NCBI GenBank assembly: GCA_963850765.1
Contig: CAWKMN010000009.1
Location: 124,001 to 188,000 of the forward strand
DNA: 64,000 bases
Source: CAWKMN01 sp963850765
GTDB lineage: Bacteria; Chloroflexota; Anaerolineae; Aggregatilineales; Aggregatilineaceae
Direction of reading: 5' to 3'
In this document: positions 1 through 10,295 of the stretch, piece by piece
How the letters are laid out: every line of letters begins with the position of its first letter
Numbering within the stretch: position 1 is the stretch's first letter
Made by a program: the position numbers and the translations under genes
The notes under the pieces: model-generated
Told to the model about the DNA's origin: nothing
Seen by the model: only the letters and a program-made list of their open reading frames with translations
Databases searched by the model: none

Positions 1-2784
1 GCTCGATCGGTTCCACCACGCCGGAAGTTTCGTCACCCTCGGCCGGCTCCTCCAGCAGTGCCGCTTCCAGCGCGGCGGCCCGGCTGATGAAGTTCTCGCA
101 GCCAAGTTCGCCCGCTTCAACAGCCGTCTGGATCGCGGGCGGCAGGCTGCCGATATTGCGGGCGGTATCAAAATCGGCGTTGGCCCCGGCATGGTCGCCC
201 TGACGGGCCAGCACGTCACCGCGCAGCAGATGCACCAGCGCGACTCGCTCCGCCGGGATGCCAAGCTCACCCGCCGACGCCAGAGCGCTGGTATACGCGG
301 TCGCGGCGCTCTCGTAGTCGCCCAGGCTGCACCAGGCCAGCCCCTGGATGGTGAACAGGTTGGGCATCGGCCCGGCACGCTCCACGGCGGCATCGGCGCT
401 CTGGGCGGCTTGTTCGTACCGCCCCATCGCCAGATTGATGAACGCGGAGATCATCGGCCCGAAGATATCGTGCCCGCCGATCGTCGCGCCGATGATCCGG
501 CTGTAGAGATCCGGGTCAGGGAATTCGTCGAGAATAACCTGCACAGACCGATCCGCGTCCTCGAAGCGCCCCTCTTCCATCGCCAGCAGCGCCGCAATGG
601 CATAGGGATAATTGGCGTTTGGTGTGAGCGCGATCGCCTGTTCGAGATCGGCGCGGGCTTCGGCGTAGTTCCCCGCCATATAGTGCATCGTGCCGCGCAT
701 GCTGTAGGCATACCAATCGTTTGGGCGCTGCGCGACAATCTGATCGTAAGCGGACAGCCCTTCGTCAAACGTGCCCCCCTCGGCTATCAGCACCAGCGGC
801 ACCACCCAACCATCCGGGCCGAGACGCTGCGAGGTTTCCGCCGCCCAGTGGGCTTCTTCGTAACGCTCCTGATGGTGCAGCGCCACGCTGCGCAGCGCGT
901 AACTGAACGGGTGGCTGGGATCTTTTTCGATAGCCTTGTCGATCTCCTCGATCGCGGCCGGGGTGTTCTCGTTGTACAGCATAAAATAGCGATGGATATA
1001 GGCGGCCACGTTGTCCCCGACGATCTCCGCCGGCTCGTCTTCGACCTCGGCCATGACGCCCAGCGTGCGCATGTACTCGTAAATGTCGCCGTTACTGCCT
1101 TGCAGCACGGCCATCACGCCGAGCACCTCCTGCGCCACCGACTGCTGGCGCTCGTCAGTCAGGCTCACGCGCACATTCGCCGCCTGCTCGATCAGCTTGC
1201 GGTCCATCAACATATCTTCAAAGCCGGCGAGCGTGCCCGTCTGGATCTCAACCTGGACCGCCTCCGGCGTATAGCTGCCCCAGATGATCACCGTCGCGTG
1301 GTTGGCGTTCGCGGCCTGCTGCGCCTGCGTCGCTGACGTGATCACGGCGGGATAGTCACGGATGCGCACCATGGAGAATGGCACGCTGACTTCGAGCGTC
1401 TGCACCAGATCATCCACGATGAAGCGGCTGACCTCGCGCGGTTCGGCCCCGCTCAGCGGCTCCATCTGCGCCACCAGCACCATATATTCGTTGTCCCCCA
1501 CCGGCTCGACGATCAGCGGCGGCGCTCCCGCCGCGGAACCGCCGGTCAGGGGCAGATTCACGCCGGGCAGGCCGGGCACCAGCGTATTCGCTTCGGACTC
1601 GTCCCGGTTGTTGTTCCGGCTGCTTTCCGGCCCGAGCAGGAGCGCGATCACGGCCACGATGGAGCAGGCCAGCACCGTGACGATCACCATCAGCGCGATC
1701 CATTTCCACTTGGTCGCAGGCGGGACCGTTGCCGCCGTGATCGGTGTGCCGCCGGGCGTATAGGCTCCCGGCAGAAAACTGGCGGGCGGCGGCGGGAGTG
1801 TCCCGCCGGACTGGGGCGACGGGTAAAGCGAGAGCCCATGCGTCTGCTGCGGCAGGCTGCGCGCCATCGCCGGGACTTCATCGGACGGTGTGGAGAAACG
1901 CGAGCTGCGCGGGGATTCGGGTCCGGCCGCGAGCACGAGATCGCGCAGGGGCGTATCCAGCCCGCGGATCAGCGCCTCGATTTCCGCCCCGATCACCCGC
2001 ACGCTCGAAATCCGCCGCTCGCGGTCTTTTTCCAGCATGCGCGCCACGAGATCGGCCAGCGGCTCGGGCGTGCCAGGCCGCAGCCGGGTGATGTCCGGCG
2101 CGGGTTTGGTCAGGATGGCCGTCAGGATCGCCGCCGTGCCCTGCTCGCTGAAGGGCACCCGCCCGGCCAGCATCTCGAACAGCATGATCCCAAACGACCA
2201 GATGTCGGCGCGCTCGTCCAGTTCCAGGCCGTTGCACGCTTCCGGGCTGAGATACGCATAGGTGCCGATCACCGAGCCGGTTTGCGTCAGGCGGGTACGA
2301 TCCGCCATGTGGGCCACGCCAAAATCGGTCAGGCGCGGTGTCCCATCTTCGGCCAGCAGCACGTTGTCGGGCTTGATGTCGCGGTGGATGATATTCAGCC
2401 GGTGGGCGCGAGTCAGCGCGTCGGCCAGATCGAGCGCGATATTCAGCACAGCTTCCAGCGGCAGGCGGGCCTGTTCGTCGATCAGGTCGCGCAGCGATCC
2501 GCCGCCGACGTATTCCATGATCAGGTAATGTTTGCCGTTTTCCTCGACGGCTCCCAGCAGCTGGACGATACTGGGTGATTCAGCCGGCGCAGGGCTTCCC
2601 CTTCGCGGATGAAGCGATCCACAATATCGGGGTTTTCGTCCACGATATGCACGTGAAGCTGTTTGATCGCCACCGGGGTGCCGGTCTCAATATCGACGCC
2701 GCGATAGACGTCGCCCATGCCGCCGCGCCCGATCAGCTGCTCTAGCTGGTACCGCCCGGCGATGAGGGGTTGTTGTTCGCTCAT
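1..2784 (-). CDS. Membrane Ser/Thr protein kinase with TPR-like outer region (3' end outside window, one frameshift)
   Basis: A Hanks-type kinase that should phosphorylate Ser/Thr residues at the inner membrane face. The kinase domain (about residues 12-275) shows the glycine loop GRGGMG at 19-24, Lys41 in VAIK, HRDIKPDN encoded at 2363-2386, and DFG just after. A Pro-rich stretch, one membrane helix (encoded near 1640-1710) and a long outer part with tetratricopeptide-like helices (units such as NYAEARADLEQAI) follow, running off the window at base 1. Two frames join at 2570-2577: the first reads LNHP and the second resumes SIVQLLG, so one base is missing, probably a sequencing error in a C run. 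Start ATG at 2784 gives a normal PknB-like N terminus. The family is certain; substrate and ligand are unknown. Confidence 0.9.
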
Positions 2785-3232
2785 GAATGCTTCTCTATCT
2801 AAAGGTTGTTTTGTTGGTTTTAGTTTTTGGTTGTTAGTTTCTTGATCAGGGCATTGAGCATGCGCCGGATCGTTGTTAGATGTCGCTAAGCCGCTGATAG
2901 GCAGTTACAGTAACCAAATCCGAGATCGCGTGAAAGCAGCAAATGATAGTCTAGTTCACTTGCCGACCCATAGCCACATACAGAAATCGTCTTAGTTCGA
3001 CGTTGGTTTCGTAGGGGCGGGTTAACAACCTTCCGCAATATTGGCTGGAACCGACGCGGGTCAGCCCGTCGAAGCTGGCTGGTTAGGCCGAACGACTTGC
3101 TGCTGAAATCTCGCACTGGCTGCACTAGATGGGGAGCAGAACAGGTGGGATGGCTGCCACACCCCAGCTTGCGTACTGCACCTTGACTATGGCAGTTCAC
3201 TGTATCACTAAAAACTGCCAACTAACAACTAA
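2785..3232. other. Intergenic stretch without a convincing gene
   Basis: These 448 bases separate the start of the kinase gene from the 3' end of xseA. They hold T-rich words near 2805-2845 (GGTTGTTTTGTTGG, TTTTTGGTTG), half of a family-B repeat at 3011-3031, and family-F words (ACTAACAACTAACTACTGAA) abutting the xseA stop. A 111-codon frame on the minus strand has no recognisable protein character. I looked for tmRNA, RNase P, SRP and 6S signatures and saw none. Confidence 0.5.
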
Positions 3233-4450
3233 CTACTGAATAACTATTTGCTCTGCTGATCTCTCCCGCACATCCGCCACCAACCGCCCATCGCGCAGGG
3301 TGATCTGCACGCGCGCTCCCTCGGCGGCCTGCGCGACGCTCGTCACGCGCTGACCATCGCCGCGCGTCACGATCGCGTAGCCGCGCTGTAAAATCGCCTC
3401 AGGATTAGCCGCCTGGAGCGCACGCCGCTGTGCATCCAGTTGATCGCGCCGCCGCTGCGCCTGGTGCCGCCAGTGGAGCGCCATCCGCCCGGTCAGGTCG
3501 TCGATCCGCTGCCGCGCGTTTTGCACCTGCCGGTCCGGCGAGAGCCGTGCCAGCCAGCGCCGCTGCGTCTCGACCTGGCTGCGGCTCGCGTCCAGCGTCG
3601 CACCGACGGCGTTATCCAGCCGGGCGGACAGCACCCGGACGTTGCTGCGCAGCGCGGACATATCCGGCGTCACCAGTTCGGCGGCGGCGGACGGCGTCGG
3701 GGCGCGCAGGTCGGCGGCGAAATCCACCAGCGTAAAATCGATCTCGTGGCCGACGCCCGTCACGACCGGGATCCGCGAGGCGGCGACGGCACGCACGACC
3801 GATTCGTGGTTGAAGCACCACAGGTCCTCCAAACTGCCACCACCCCGCGCCAGGATGATCACATCCACCTCGGTATACTCGTTAAGGCGCTCCAGTGCGG
3901 CGACGATCTGCGGGGGCGCGTCGGCTCCCTGCACCAGCGCCGGGCTGAGAATCACCTCGACCAGCGGGTAGCGCCGCCGCAGCACGTTCTGAATATCCTG
4001 GAAAGCTGCGGTTGTGGGCGACGTGACGATCCCGATCTGGCGCGGTGCGGTTGGGATCGGGCGCTTGCGCGCCGAGTCGAACAGCCCTTCGGCGTCGAGC
4101 TTAGCTTTGAGCAGTTCGAACTGCCGGTTGAGATCGCCCGCGCCCGCCGTCTGGATGGTATCGCAGACCAGTTGGTACACCCCGCGCACCTCATAGACCG
4201 TAACTCGGCCATGCGCCTGCACGGCGTCGCCGTTGCGCGGCTCAAAACCCAGCCACGCCGCCTGTCCTTTCCACATCACGCTGCGCAGTTCGCTTTTGTC
4301 GTCCTTCAGCGTGAAATACAGGTGCCCGGACGACGCGCGGGTGAAGTTGCTGATCTCCCCCTCGACCCAGACATCCTGCATCCGGGGGTCGAGATCGAAC
4401 AGATCACGGATAGTGCTGGTTAACTGCCAGACGGTGTAGGGTTCGGCCAT
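3233..4450 (-). CDS. xseA: Exodeoxyribonuclease VII large subunit
   Basis: Large catalytic subunit of exonuclease VII, which degrades single-stranded DNA into oligonucleotides together with XseB in the cytoplasm. The 405-residue product has the N-terminal OB-fold (about residues 5-100, with WVEGEISNF and HLYFTLKD) and the catalytic region with the hallmark LARGGGSLEDLWCFN at about 201-215 and GVGHEIDFTL shortly after. A coiled-coil-like Arg/Gln-rich C-terminal half follows. Length matches the family. The start at 4450 gives MAEPYTVWQL, the usual N terminus. No xseB is visible next to it; the downstream neighbour is the kinase, so it does not sit in a typical xseA-xseB pair here. Confidence 0.97.
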   Translation of the reverse strand: MAEPYTVWQLTSTIRDLFDLDPRMQDVWVEGEISNFTRASSGHLYFTLKDDKSELRSVMWKGQAAWLGFEPRNGDAVQAHGRVTVYEVRGVYQLVCDTIQTAGAGDLNRQFELLKAKLDAEGLFDSARKRPIPTAPRQIGIVTSPTTAAFQDIQNVLRRRYPLVEVILSPALVQGADAPPQIVAALERLNEYTEVDVIILARGGGSLEDLWCFNHESVVRAVAASRIPVVTGVGHEIDFTLVDFAADLRAPTPSAAAELVTPDMSALRSNVRVLSARLDNAVGATLDASRSQVETQRRWLARLSPDRQVQNARQRIDDLTGRMALHWRHQAQRRRDQLDAQRRALQAANPEAILQRGYAIVTRGDGQRVTSVAQAAEGARVQITLRDGRLVADVRERSAEQIVIQ

Positions 4451-4584
4451 GATTCCTTCTATGCCCGCTTGATTCCTACTCAGGATTGTACATCAGCACC
4501 CCCGGCAACGCGAAAGGCACGCCGGGCGGTTTGTGTTAAAATTGAGCAGAAATTAATGATACTTGCCACAATTGGGAGGGGGGA

Positions 4585-4977
4585 ATGATGGACGAAGCGG
4601 CACGCGAACAATTAGCGCAGCGCTTGAGTGATATGTCGTTAAAAAATGTCCGCAAGGAAATTACCGCGCTGGACCCCGACGCGGACATGAAATATTTCCG
4701 TAACGCGATCTGGGATGAGTACCACACGCTGTATCTGCTGCCGCACGCTGGCCTGTCGATCACGCTGGTGGAGAAAGACCAGACCAGCGATTCCACCCGC
4801 AAGATTGGCGGCGGGCCGCGCGGCTGGACCGCCAAAAAGGTGTCGTACCAGTATGTTGGCGCGCGAGTGGATCTGCTGAACCGGCCGGCCTACCCCCGCA
4901 CGATCGGGGAGCTCCCACCGGCGCTTGAGGGCCACGAGGAAGAACCCGCGCCCTACGATCCTGGCGCACCGGGATAG
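4585..4977 (+). CDS. Hypothetical protein, 130 aa
   Basis: A small, probably soluble protein that I do not recognise. It starts at tandem ATG codons preceded by the strong ribosome site GGGAGGGGGG (4575-4583). The N-terminal third is charged and helical (EQLAQRLSDMSLKNVRKEI), the middle is aromatic and beta-like (WDEYHTLYLLPHAGLSI), and the tail is acidic and Pro-rich. It is divergent from xseA and convergent with fabI, so there is no operon context. Codon use matches its neighbours, which together with the ribosome site supports a real gene. Confidence 0.7.
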   Translation: MMDEAAREQLAQRLSDMSLKNVRKEITALDPDADMKYFRNAIWDEYHTLYLLPHAGLSITLVEKDQTSDSTRKIGGGPRGWTAKKVSYQYVGARVDLLNRPAYPRTIGELPPALEGHEEEPAPYDPGAPG

Positions 4978-5177
4978 CCGGCCCAACTCTGAAACCGTTT
5001 TTTTTGTAGGGGCGTATCGCAATACGCCCCTGCTGATCTTTATCTTAACTTCTCTGCTATCGGTTCGTCCTTGAACACGGCATCGAGGGGCCTGGTCCAT
5101 AACCGACTCCCCCTCTCCGCGCGTGGAGAGGGGGTCGGGGGGTGAGGTTGGCTGACCGCTGTTCGCGCGGCTGAGGC
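4978..5177. repeat. Family C palindrome and family A hairpin between convergent genes
   Basis: After a T run at 4999-5005 comes a family-C palindrome (GGGGCGTATCGCAATACGCC, 5009-5030), able to form a near-perfect hairpin. A family-A hairpin (CTCCGCGCGTGGAG core, ending GGTGAGG) occupies 5107-5148. It lies between the convergent 3' ends of the hypothetical gene and fabI, where either hairpin could help end transcription. Confidence 0.7.
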
Positions 5178-5975
5178 TTACTCCTCTTCCATATCCTCAA
5201 ACGAGGCCGTCAGGCCGAGCGTATGATAACCGCCGTCAATATAGATCGTCTCGCCGGTGATCTGGCGGGCACCATCACTCGCCAGGAACGCTGCCACGTT
5301 GCCACAGTCCTCAATCGTAATCTGCGCGCGCATGGGTGAGATTTTCTCGCTGTAGCGGTACATGGTCTTGAAGCCGGGCACGCCCGCCGCTGCCAGCGTG
5401 CGGATCGGGCCGGGGCTGAGGGCATTGACGCGGATACCCTGCGGCCCCAGATCGGCGGCCAGATAACGCACGATATTTTCGAGCGCAGCCTTGGCAATCG
5501 CCATGACGTTGTAGCGCGGCATGACCTTCTCGGCGGCGTAGTAGGTCAGCGCCATGATGCTCCCCCCATCGGGCATGATCTCGGCGGCGTGGCGCGCCAT
5601 CGGGATCAGGCTGTAGGAGGAGATGTCCAGCGCCATGCGGAAACCCGTGCGGCTGACATCACGGAATCGCCCGCCCAGATCCTCACCCGGCGCATAGGCC
5701 ACCGCATGCACCAGAATATCGATCTTGCCGAACGCGGCTTTCGCTTTTGCGAAGACCCTTTCGATCTGCTCGTCAGACGAGACATCACACTGCTCGACAA
5801 AATCGATCCCGGCCTGCTGCGCCAGCGGGAAAACGCGCTTTTCGAGCACTTCCCCGGCGTAACTCAGGCCGATCACCGCGCCCGCACGCTGGAGTGCCTC
5901 GGTAATCCCCCACGCAATCGAGCGGTTGTTCGCCACGCCGAAGACCAGCGCGGTCTTGCCATCGAGTGAGCCCAT
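5178..5975 (-). CDS. fabI: Enoyl-[acyl-carrier-protein] reductase (NADH)
   Basis: Catalyses the last step of each round of type II fatty-acid elongation, reducing trans-2-enoyl-ACP with NAD(P)H. The 265-residue short-chain dehydrogenase has the FabI-type cofactor motif GVANNRSIAWGI at 13-24 and the FabI-specific catalytic spacing Tyr-x6-Lys (Tyr155, Lys162 in RYNVMAIAK), followed by NALSPGPIRTLAAAG and the C-terminal ETIYIDGGYH. Length is normal. The ATG at 5975 is preceded by AGGAGG with good spacing. It stands alone; no other fab genes are adjacent. Confidence 0.97.
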   Translation of the reverse strand: MGSLDGKTALVFGVANNRSIAWGITEALQRAGAVIGLSYAGEVLEKRVFPLAQQAGIDFVEQCDVSSDEQIERVFAKAKAAFGKIDILVHAVAYAPGEDLGGRFRDVSRTGFRMALDISSYSLIPMARHAAEIMPDGGSIMALTYYAAEKVMPRYNVMAIAKAALENIVRYLAADLGPQGIRVNALSPGPIRTLAAAGVPGFKTMYRYSEKISPMRAQITIEDCGNVAAFLASDGARQITGETIYIDGGYHTLGLTASFEDMEEE

Positions 5976-6161
5976 GCTTGTTTCCTCCTGGTGTGTTGGT
6001 GTATCACAGTTTTAACACGCTGTGCGCGCTTTCGTCACGTTCGGGGTGAACAGTGATCAGTTGACAGTTGTCCACAAAAGCGATTTATTCAAAAACGCCG
6101 CTCATGACTCAAAACTCAAAACTCATAACTCAAAACCTCCTCGCCGTAAACTGTCTACTGT
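5976..6161. repeat. Family F words next to the L,D-transpeptidase stop
   Basis: The spacer between the fabI start and the 3' end of the next minus-strand gene contains CAGTGATCAGTTGACAGTTG near 6050 and a run of near-repeats of ACTCAAAACTCA at 6103-6137, then GTCTACTGTCTACTTC up to the stop codon. Such quasi-periodic words recur beside many gene ends in this window. Confidence 0.6.
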
Positions 6162-8124
6162 CTACTTCATCACCAGCACCGGCGTGCCGACCTCGGCCCA
6201 CTGGTAGAACCATTTCGCCTCGTCGGTGGGCAGATTGACGCAGCCATGACTCATCGGCTCGCCGAAATTCTCATGCCAGTACGTCCCATGCAGCCCGTAG
6301 CCCTGGTAAAAGTACATGACATAGGGCACGTTGGGCAGGTAATACCCCGGCCCGGACATGGTCTGCGACTCGCGCTTGACGTAGATACTGAATTTGCCCT
6401 GCACGGTCGGCGTATCGGGCAGCCCCGTCGAGACGGTGACGGTTTTGATCAGCCGGCCGTTTTCAAACGCCTGGACGCGCTGCTGCGCCAGTTCCACCAC
6501 GATCTCTTTGCGGGTGAATGAGGACAACTCGGCGTCAAAATCCATCGGGCGCGGACCACCCATCGGCCGTCCGGTGCGGATGTACGGGACGGTCAGGCGC
6601 TGGCCGACACTGAGTTGATCCGGGTTGGACAGGGTGTTGATCGCGGCAAGGTCGCGCCAGTTCACGCCGTACTGGTAGCCGATCGCCATCAGCGTGTCGC
6701 CCGGCTGGACGGTGTGTGGATGGCCCTGGGCGGCGCGCAGCGCTTCGGACACCGGCGAGACCGTGGGGGTTGGCGTGAGCGTCGCCGTGGGGGCGACCGT
6801 CGGCGTAGCGCTCGGTGTCGGGCTGGCGGGCGGTGTGGGTTCCGGCGGGAGCAGACCCGGCCGGACGGTACACAGCCGCGCGCCCCCGTTGAATGTTCCG
6901 GCGTCGGTCAGCGGGATCGCCTCGCCCGTGCTGACATCCACCAGCGCGATCTGCACGTCATCCGGCCCGCCCACGGATGCCAGCAGGCGGGATTCGTCGC
7001 CCCACGCCCACGCGATGTCCGCGCCCGGCCCCTCGCGCACAGCGACCGGCGCTTCCTGCTCGAAGTCCAGCAGGTAGATATCGGCCGTCTGCGGATCTTC
7101 CAGATCCGCCCACAGCGTATAGGCGATGCGCTCGCCCTGGTCATCAAACACCGGCCAGAGCTGGTTGCTCGGGTTAAAACCCGGCGGCAGGATCGGGAAT
7201 TCGCCCTCGACCTCTTCTTCGAGAATGGTCATGAACAGATCCCACGGGCCAAGCTGGTCGCTCGAAAACAGAAGCTGGCGTCCATCCGGCCCCCACGACG
7301 GCGACGTATCGCGCCCTAGCTCGGTTGTCACCTGCTGCGGATTGCTGCCATCCGCGTTCATGACCCAGATCGTCGGGATCCCGCCCTCGCCCCGCGTGGA
7401 TACGAACGCGATCTGGCTGCCGTCCGCGCTGAAGACCGGCGCGAAGTTCAAGCCGGTGGTATTGGTGATCTGTACGGGCTGCGTGCTGTTGAGCGGCATC
7501 AGGTAAAGCTGGTAGCTGCCCGACTCATCGGACGCATACACGACCGTCTGCCCATCCGGCGAGCAGGACGGCTCGCGCTCGTTGGCGTCGCCGCGGACCA
7601 GGGCGCGTTCCTCGCCGTTGAGCGTCATCAGGTAAATATCGTCGTTCCCGTTGCGGTTGGTGTAGTACACCACCTGATACGACTCCGGCTCCAGCGTGGG
7701 GGAGGGCGTTAGGGATGGTGTAGGCGAAAAGCCCGCCACCGCCGTCGCTGTCGCGTTGCGGATCGCTTCAGACGGTCTGGGTGAAAGGCAGCACGCCCGC
7801 TGCGCCTGTCGCCGTCTGCGCGATCTGGGTGGCTTCGATCTGCCCGGCGGTTAACACGGTGGGCGTCGCGCTTGGCGTGGTCGTCGGGGAAGGCGTATCG
7901 GTGGGAGCCACCGGCGGCGCGGTCGGTGAGGCTCCCTGCGCGATGGGCAGCGCATCGGGCGACGGGGTGATGCTGGTGGCGGTCGGTGCCGGCGGGGTTT
8001 GAAGCTCATCGCGGTTGAACACGGTCGGCAGGGGCGTATCGTCGCTCTCCCCGCCGCACGCCGCCAGCATGAGTACCGCGGCCACCCACCAGAGCCCATA
8101 TCGTCGCGCTGTTCGCCTGATCAC
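6162..8124 (-). CDS. Lipoprotein with TolB-like propeller, LysM and L,D-transpeptidase (YkuD) domains; one frameshift
   Basis: Predicted envelope lipoprotein that cross-links or modifies peptidoglycan. I place the start at GTG 8124 because AGGAGG precedes it at the right distance; the next residues form a signal peptide ending in the lipobox LMLAAC. Then come a Thr-Pro linker, a TolB/PD40-type beta-propeller (repeats such as PDGQTVVYASDESG, ADGSQIAFVSTRG), another Thr-Pro linker, a LysM domain (HTVQPGDTLMAIGYQYGVNW) and a C-terminal YkuD domain with HGTYWH and the catalytic SHGCVN. The reading frame changes at about 7768-7771 after PFTQTV; one extra base there, probably an error, joins the two halves into about 650 residues. 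The TGA at that point is not a selenocysteine candidate because the continuation is in another frame. Confidence 0.88.
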
Positions 8125-8311
8125 CTGCGCCTCCTGCCTGTCCTGTGTCGATGCATGGTCTGATTTTAGAGCCACGGCGCGGATTGAACAACTTGCGGGT
8201 AAGGCTAGCCTCACCCCTAAATCCCCTCTCACATGTGATAGAGAGGGGATCTTGGCCGCGTGCGTCTTCTCCCCCTCTCTACATCTGTGGAGAGGGGGTC
8301 TGGGGGTGAGG
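8125..8311. repeat. Family A repeat pair
   Basis: The interval between the serpin stop and the transpeptidase-lipoprotein start holds a nested inverted structure: GCCTCACCCC at about 8209 is the complement of GGGGTGAGGC at about 8305, and each side encloses its own CCCCTCTC/GAGAGGGG hairpin (8224-8250 and 8270-8295). Confidence 0.65.
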
Positions 8312-9566
8312 CTACCCCGCCGGGTTCAGTACACGCCCCAGGAACAGGATCGTGCCCGTCTCCTGATCGTAGATCGCGTAGATGAACGGGTGATCGACCC
8401 GCATTTCGATTGGCTCATCTACCTGAGCGGAGGTGGCCTCCATCACCACGGCCGTCGCGGCGGCGGCTTCGGTCCCGCTCTCATCCACCTTGACAAACGC
8501 CTTATGGATCACCGCGCTGATGAACAGCGTATCCGTCGTGTCGGCCATGCCAGAGAAATCCGCCGCGCCCGGATCGAACGCGTCCGCCATGCCCAGCCCG
8601 ATCAGCGCATCCGCCAGCCCGAATTCGGATTCATACTCCCAGCGCGGCATCCACAGCGTCACCGGGTCTTCCCAGGCCAGACTGCCGACGATCTCGGAGA
8701 ATTGTTCAGCGTCGAGCGACTCTTCAAATGCCTCGAAGGTATCGAGCTCCGGCAGCAGGATCACCATGCCCATGCGATCCCCTTCATAGGGCACCAGAAT
8801 CGCTTGCCAGCCCTCGCCGCTGGCATACTGGAACGGTTCTTCCGTGATCATCAGCGGCACTTCCACCTCCGAGCCGTCCAGCAGGGTGAACGGTTCATCG
8901 TTGGTGAATTCCGCCTCGAATTTGTCCAGCCACGCCGCCTTGAAATACACCGCGTTGGTGAGCACCAGCCGCGTCATGGCGTTGATCGTGTCCGGCGGGA
9001 TCAGATCTTCGATGCGTCCTTCGGTCTGCTCGCTGACCCAGGTGTTGATCCGCTGGCGGGCGGCTTCGGCATCCGCCGCGAAATCGATCAATTGCAGCCC
9101 GGCCCCGTAATTCTCGTTCAGCAGCGCGAGAAAGTCCTCGCGGAAGGGGTAGCCTTCCTGGCCCCACAGCGCGTTGGCGATATTCAGCCGGAAGCTCTCG
9201 TCGGATTTGTCGGCGGCTTCGGCGGTGCGCGGCAGACTCGCGTCCAGATCCTTGAACGCGGGATGCAACTGCCTCCTGTGGCAGCATAAAATGCAGCGTC
9301 TCGGCCATCTGCGCCTCGGTGTTACCGCGCGCCCCGGCATACGTCATCGCCAGCGCCAGCGAGATACTGTACGGCGAAAAGATCAGGTTGTCGCCCTCAC
9401 CGCTCACCGCATGGTACAGATCGAACGCGAAGGCATTATTGCCCGCCGCGAGAAAATGCTGCGCGGGATCGTCCTGTGCTTCGCCGATCCCGGTGAGGCT
9501 GCCCGCGCCAATCACCACGACCAGCAGCACGGCGGTCAAAATACGGTGTCCGTAACGACTTTTCAT
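8312..9566 (-). CDS. Secreted serpin (serine protease inhibitor family); one frameshift
   Basis: A suicide-type protease inhibitor predicted to be exported. The start ATG at 9566 follows GGGAGG and opens a signal peptide (hydrophobic ILTAVLLVVVIGAGSL, likely cleaved near GEA-QDD). The serpin fold is clear: NLIFSPYSISLALAMTYAGA, NALWGQEGYPF, LVLTNAVYFKAAW, a hinge GTEAAAATAVV typical of inhibitory members, and the signature HPFIYAIYDQETGTILFLG. Counting from the hinge Gly, the scissile bond would lie near Thr-Ser in MEATSAQ, an inference. Frames join at about 9271-9273 (PQE to QLHPAF), consistent with one extra G. Total length of about 415 residues fits bacterial serpins. Confidence 0.92.
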
Positions 9567-10295
9567 CGCTTTTTCCTCCCAATTGGCAGATGATGATCTG
9601 ACGCCGATCATAGCATGGGAGTTCCCGGAGGCTGACGTGAGGAAGAATCAAGAACCGGCGACCCTGAGTCCCCGGTTCACTAAGGAGGAGAAGAAGAGAT
9701 TTCGCCCTTCGCTGAGCCTATCATACGGTAGGTCTGCCCGGCTGTCTCTGGTTGATCGGGCTACGCCTGCCCTACGGAATCCCTACTCTTCCCTTGAGAT
9801 GATTTGAGTTCGCGCGCGCTTCTTTATGATGTTGCCCGCGACCGCTGGGTAGGGTTAAGATTGTCGGGTGCGCAATGGCTTTCTAGGTGGAAAGAATAGA
9901 TAGCTGTGATTTGTGGAGCCGGCCTCACCCCAAACCCCTCTCCATGTTATGGAGAGGGGCTTAATTTATGGGCTGCTCCCCCTCTCCACACGGTGGGGAG
10001 GGGGCAGGGGGAGGGGCTGACCGTCTGCGGGGGCGTATTGCAATACGCCCCTACAAATGCATCTGGCAACCACTGTCGTACTATTTCTCTCGCTTTTTCC
10101 TTGCTTTTCTCAGTAAAGTCGCGTAAAGCTTTAGAAAACAGGGCGGGTTTGTTAACCCGCCCCTACGATTTCTCCTCCTAAAAAAATTCTCTGCGCTCTC
10201 TGCGTCTCTGCGGTTCAATCTTTTTCTAATCACTTACGCGAGATCGCCTCTGTGCTCTCTGCGTCTCTGCGGTTCGTTCTATTCTGGGCATCTTT
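9567..10295. repeat. Long repeat-filled intergenic region (families A, C, B, E)
   Basis: No gene is credible here. In order it holds AT-richer unique DNA (9600-9900), a family-A block with two hairpins (9919-10018), a perfect family-C palindrome (GGGGCGTATTGCAATACGCC, 10029-10054), and an approximately 140-bp family-E/B element at 10108-10245 that recurs inverted at 13660-13800. A second E arm (TCTCTGCGTCTCTGCGGTTC) at 10248-10275 lies just before the lactate permease start. Confidence 0.7.

Noticed and set aside
191..1336. Long open frame on the plus strand opposite the kinase gene
   Set aside because: It is rich in Arg/His with no domain and lies antisense to a clear TPR-like coding region; it is a shadow of high-GC codon use.
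2886..3221. 111-codon minus-strand frame between the kinase and xseA
   Set aside because: No ribosome site, no family resemblance, and it crosses a B-family repeat arm.
7768..7775. TGA in the L,D-transpeptidase gene as a second selenocysteine codon
   Set aside because: The downstream coding sequence is in a different frame and no Cys is expected there, so it is a frameshift.
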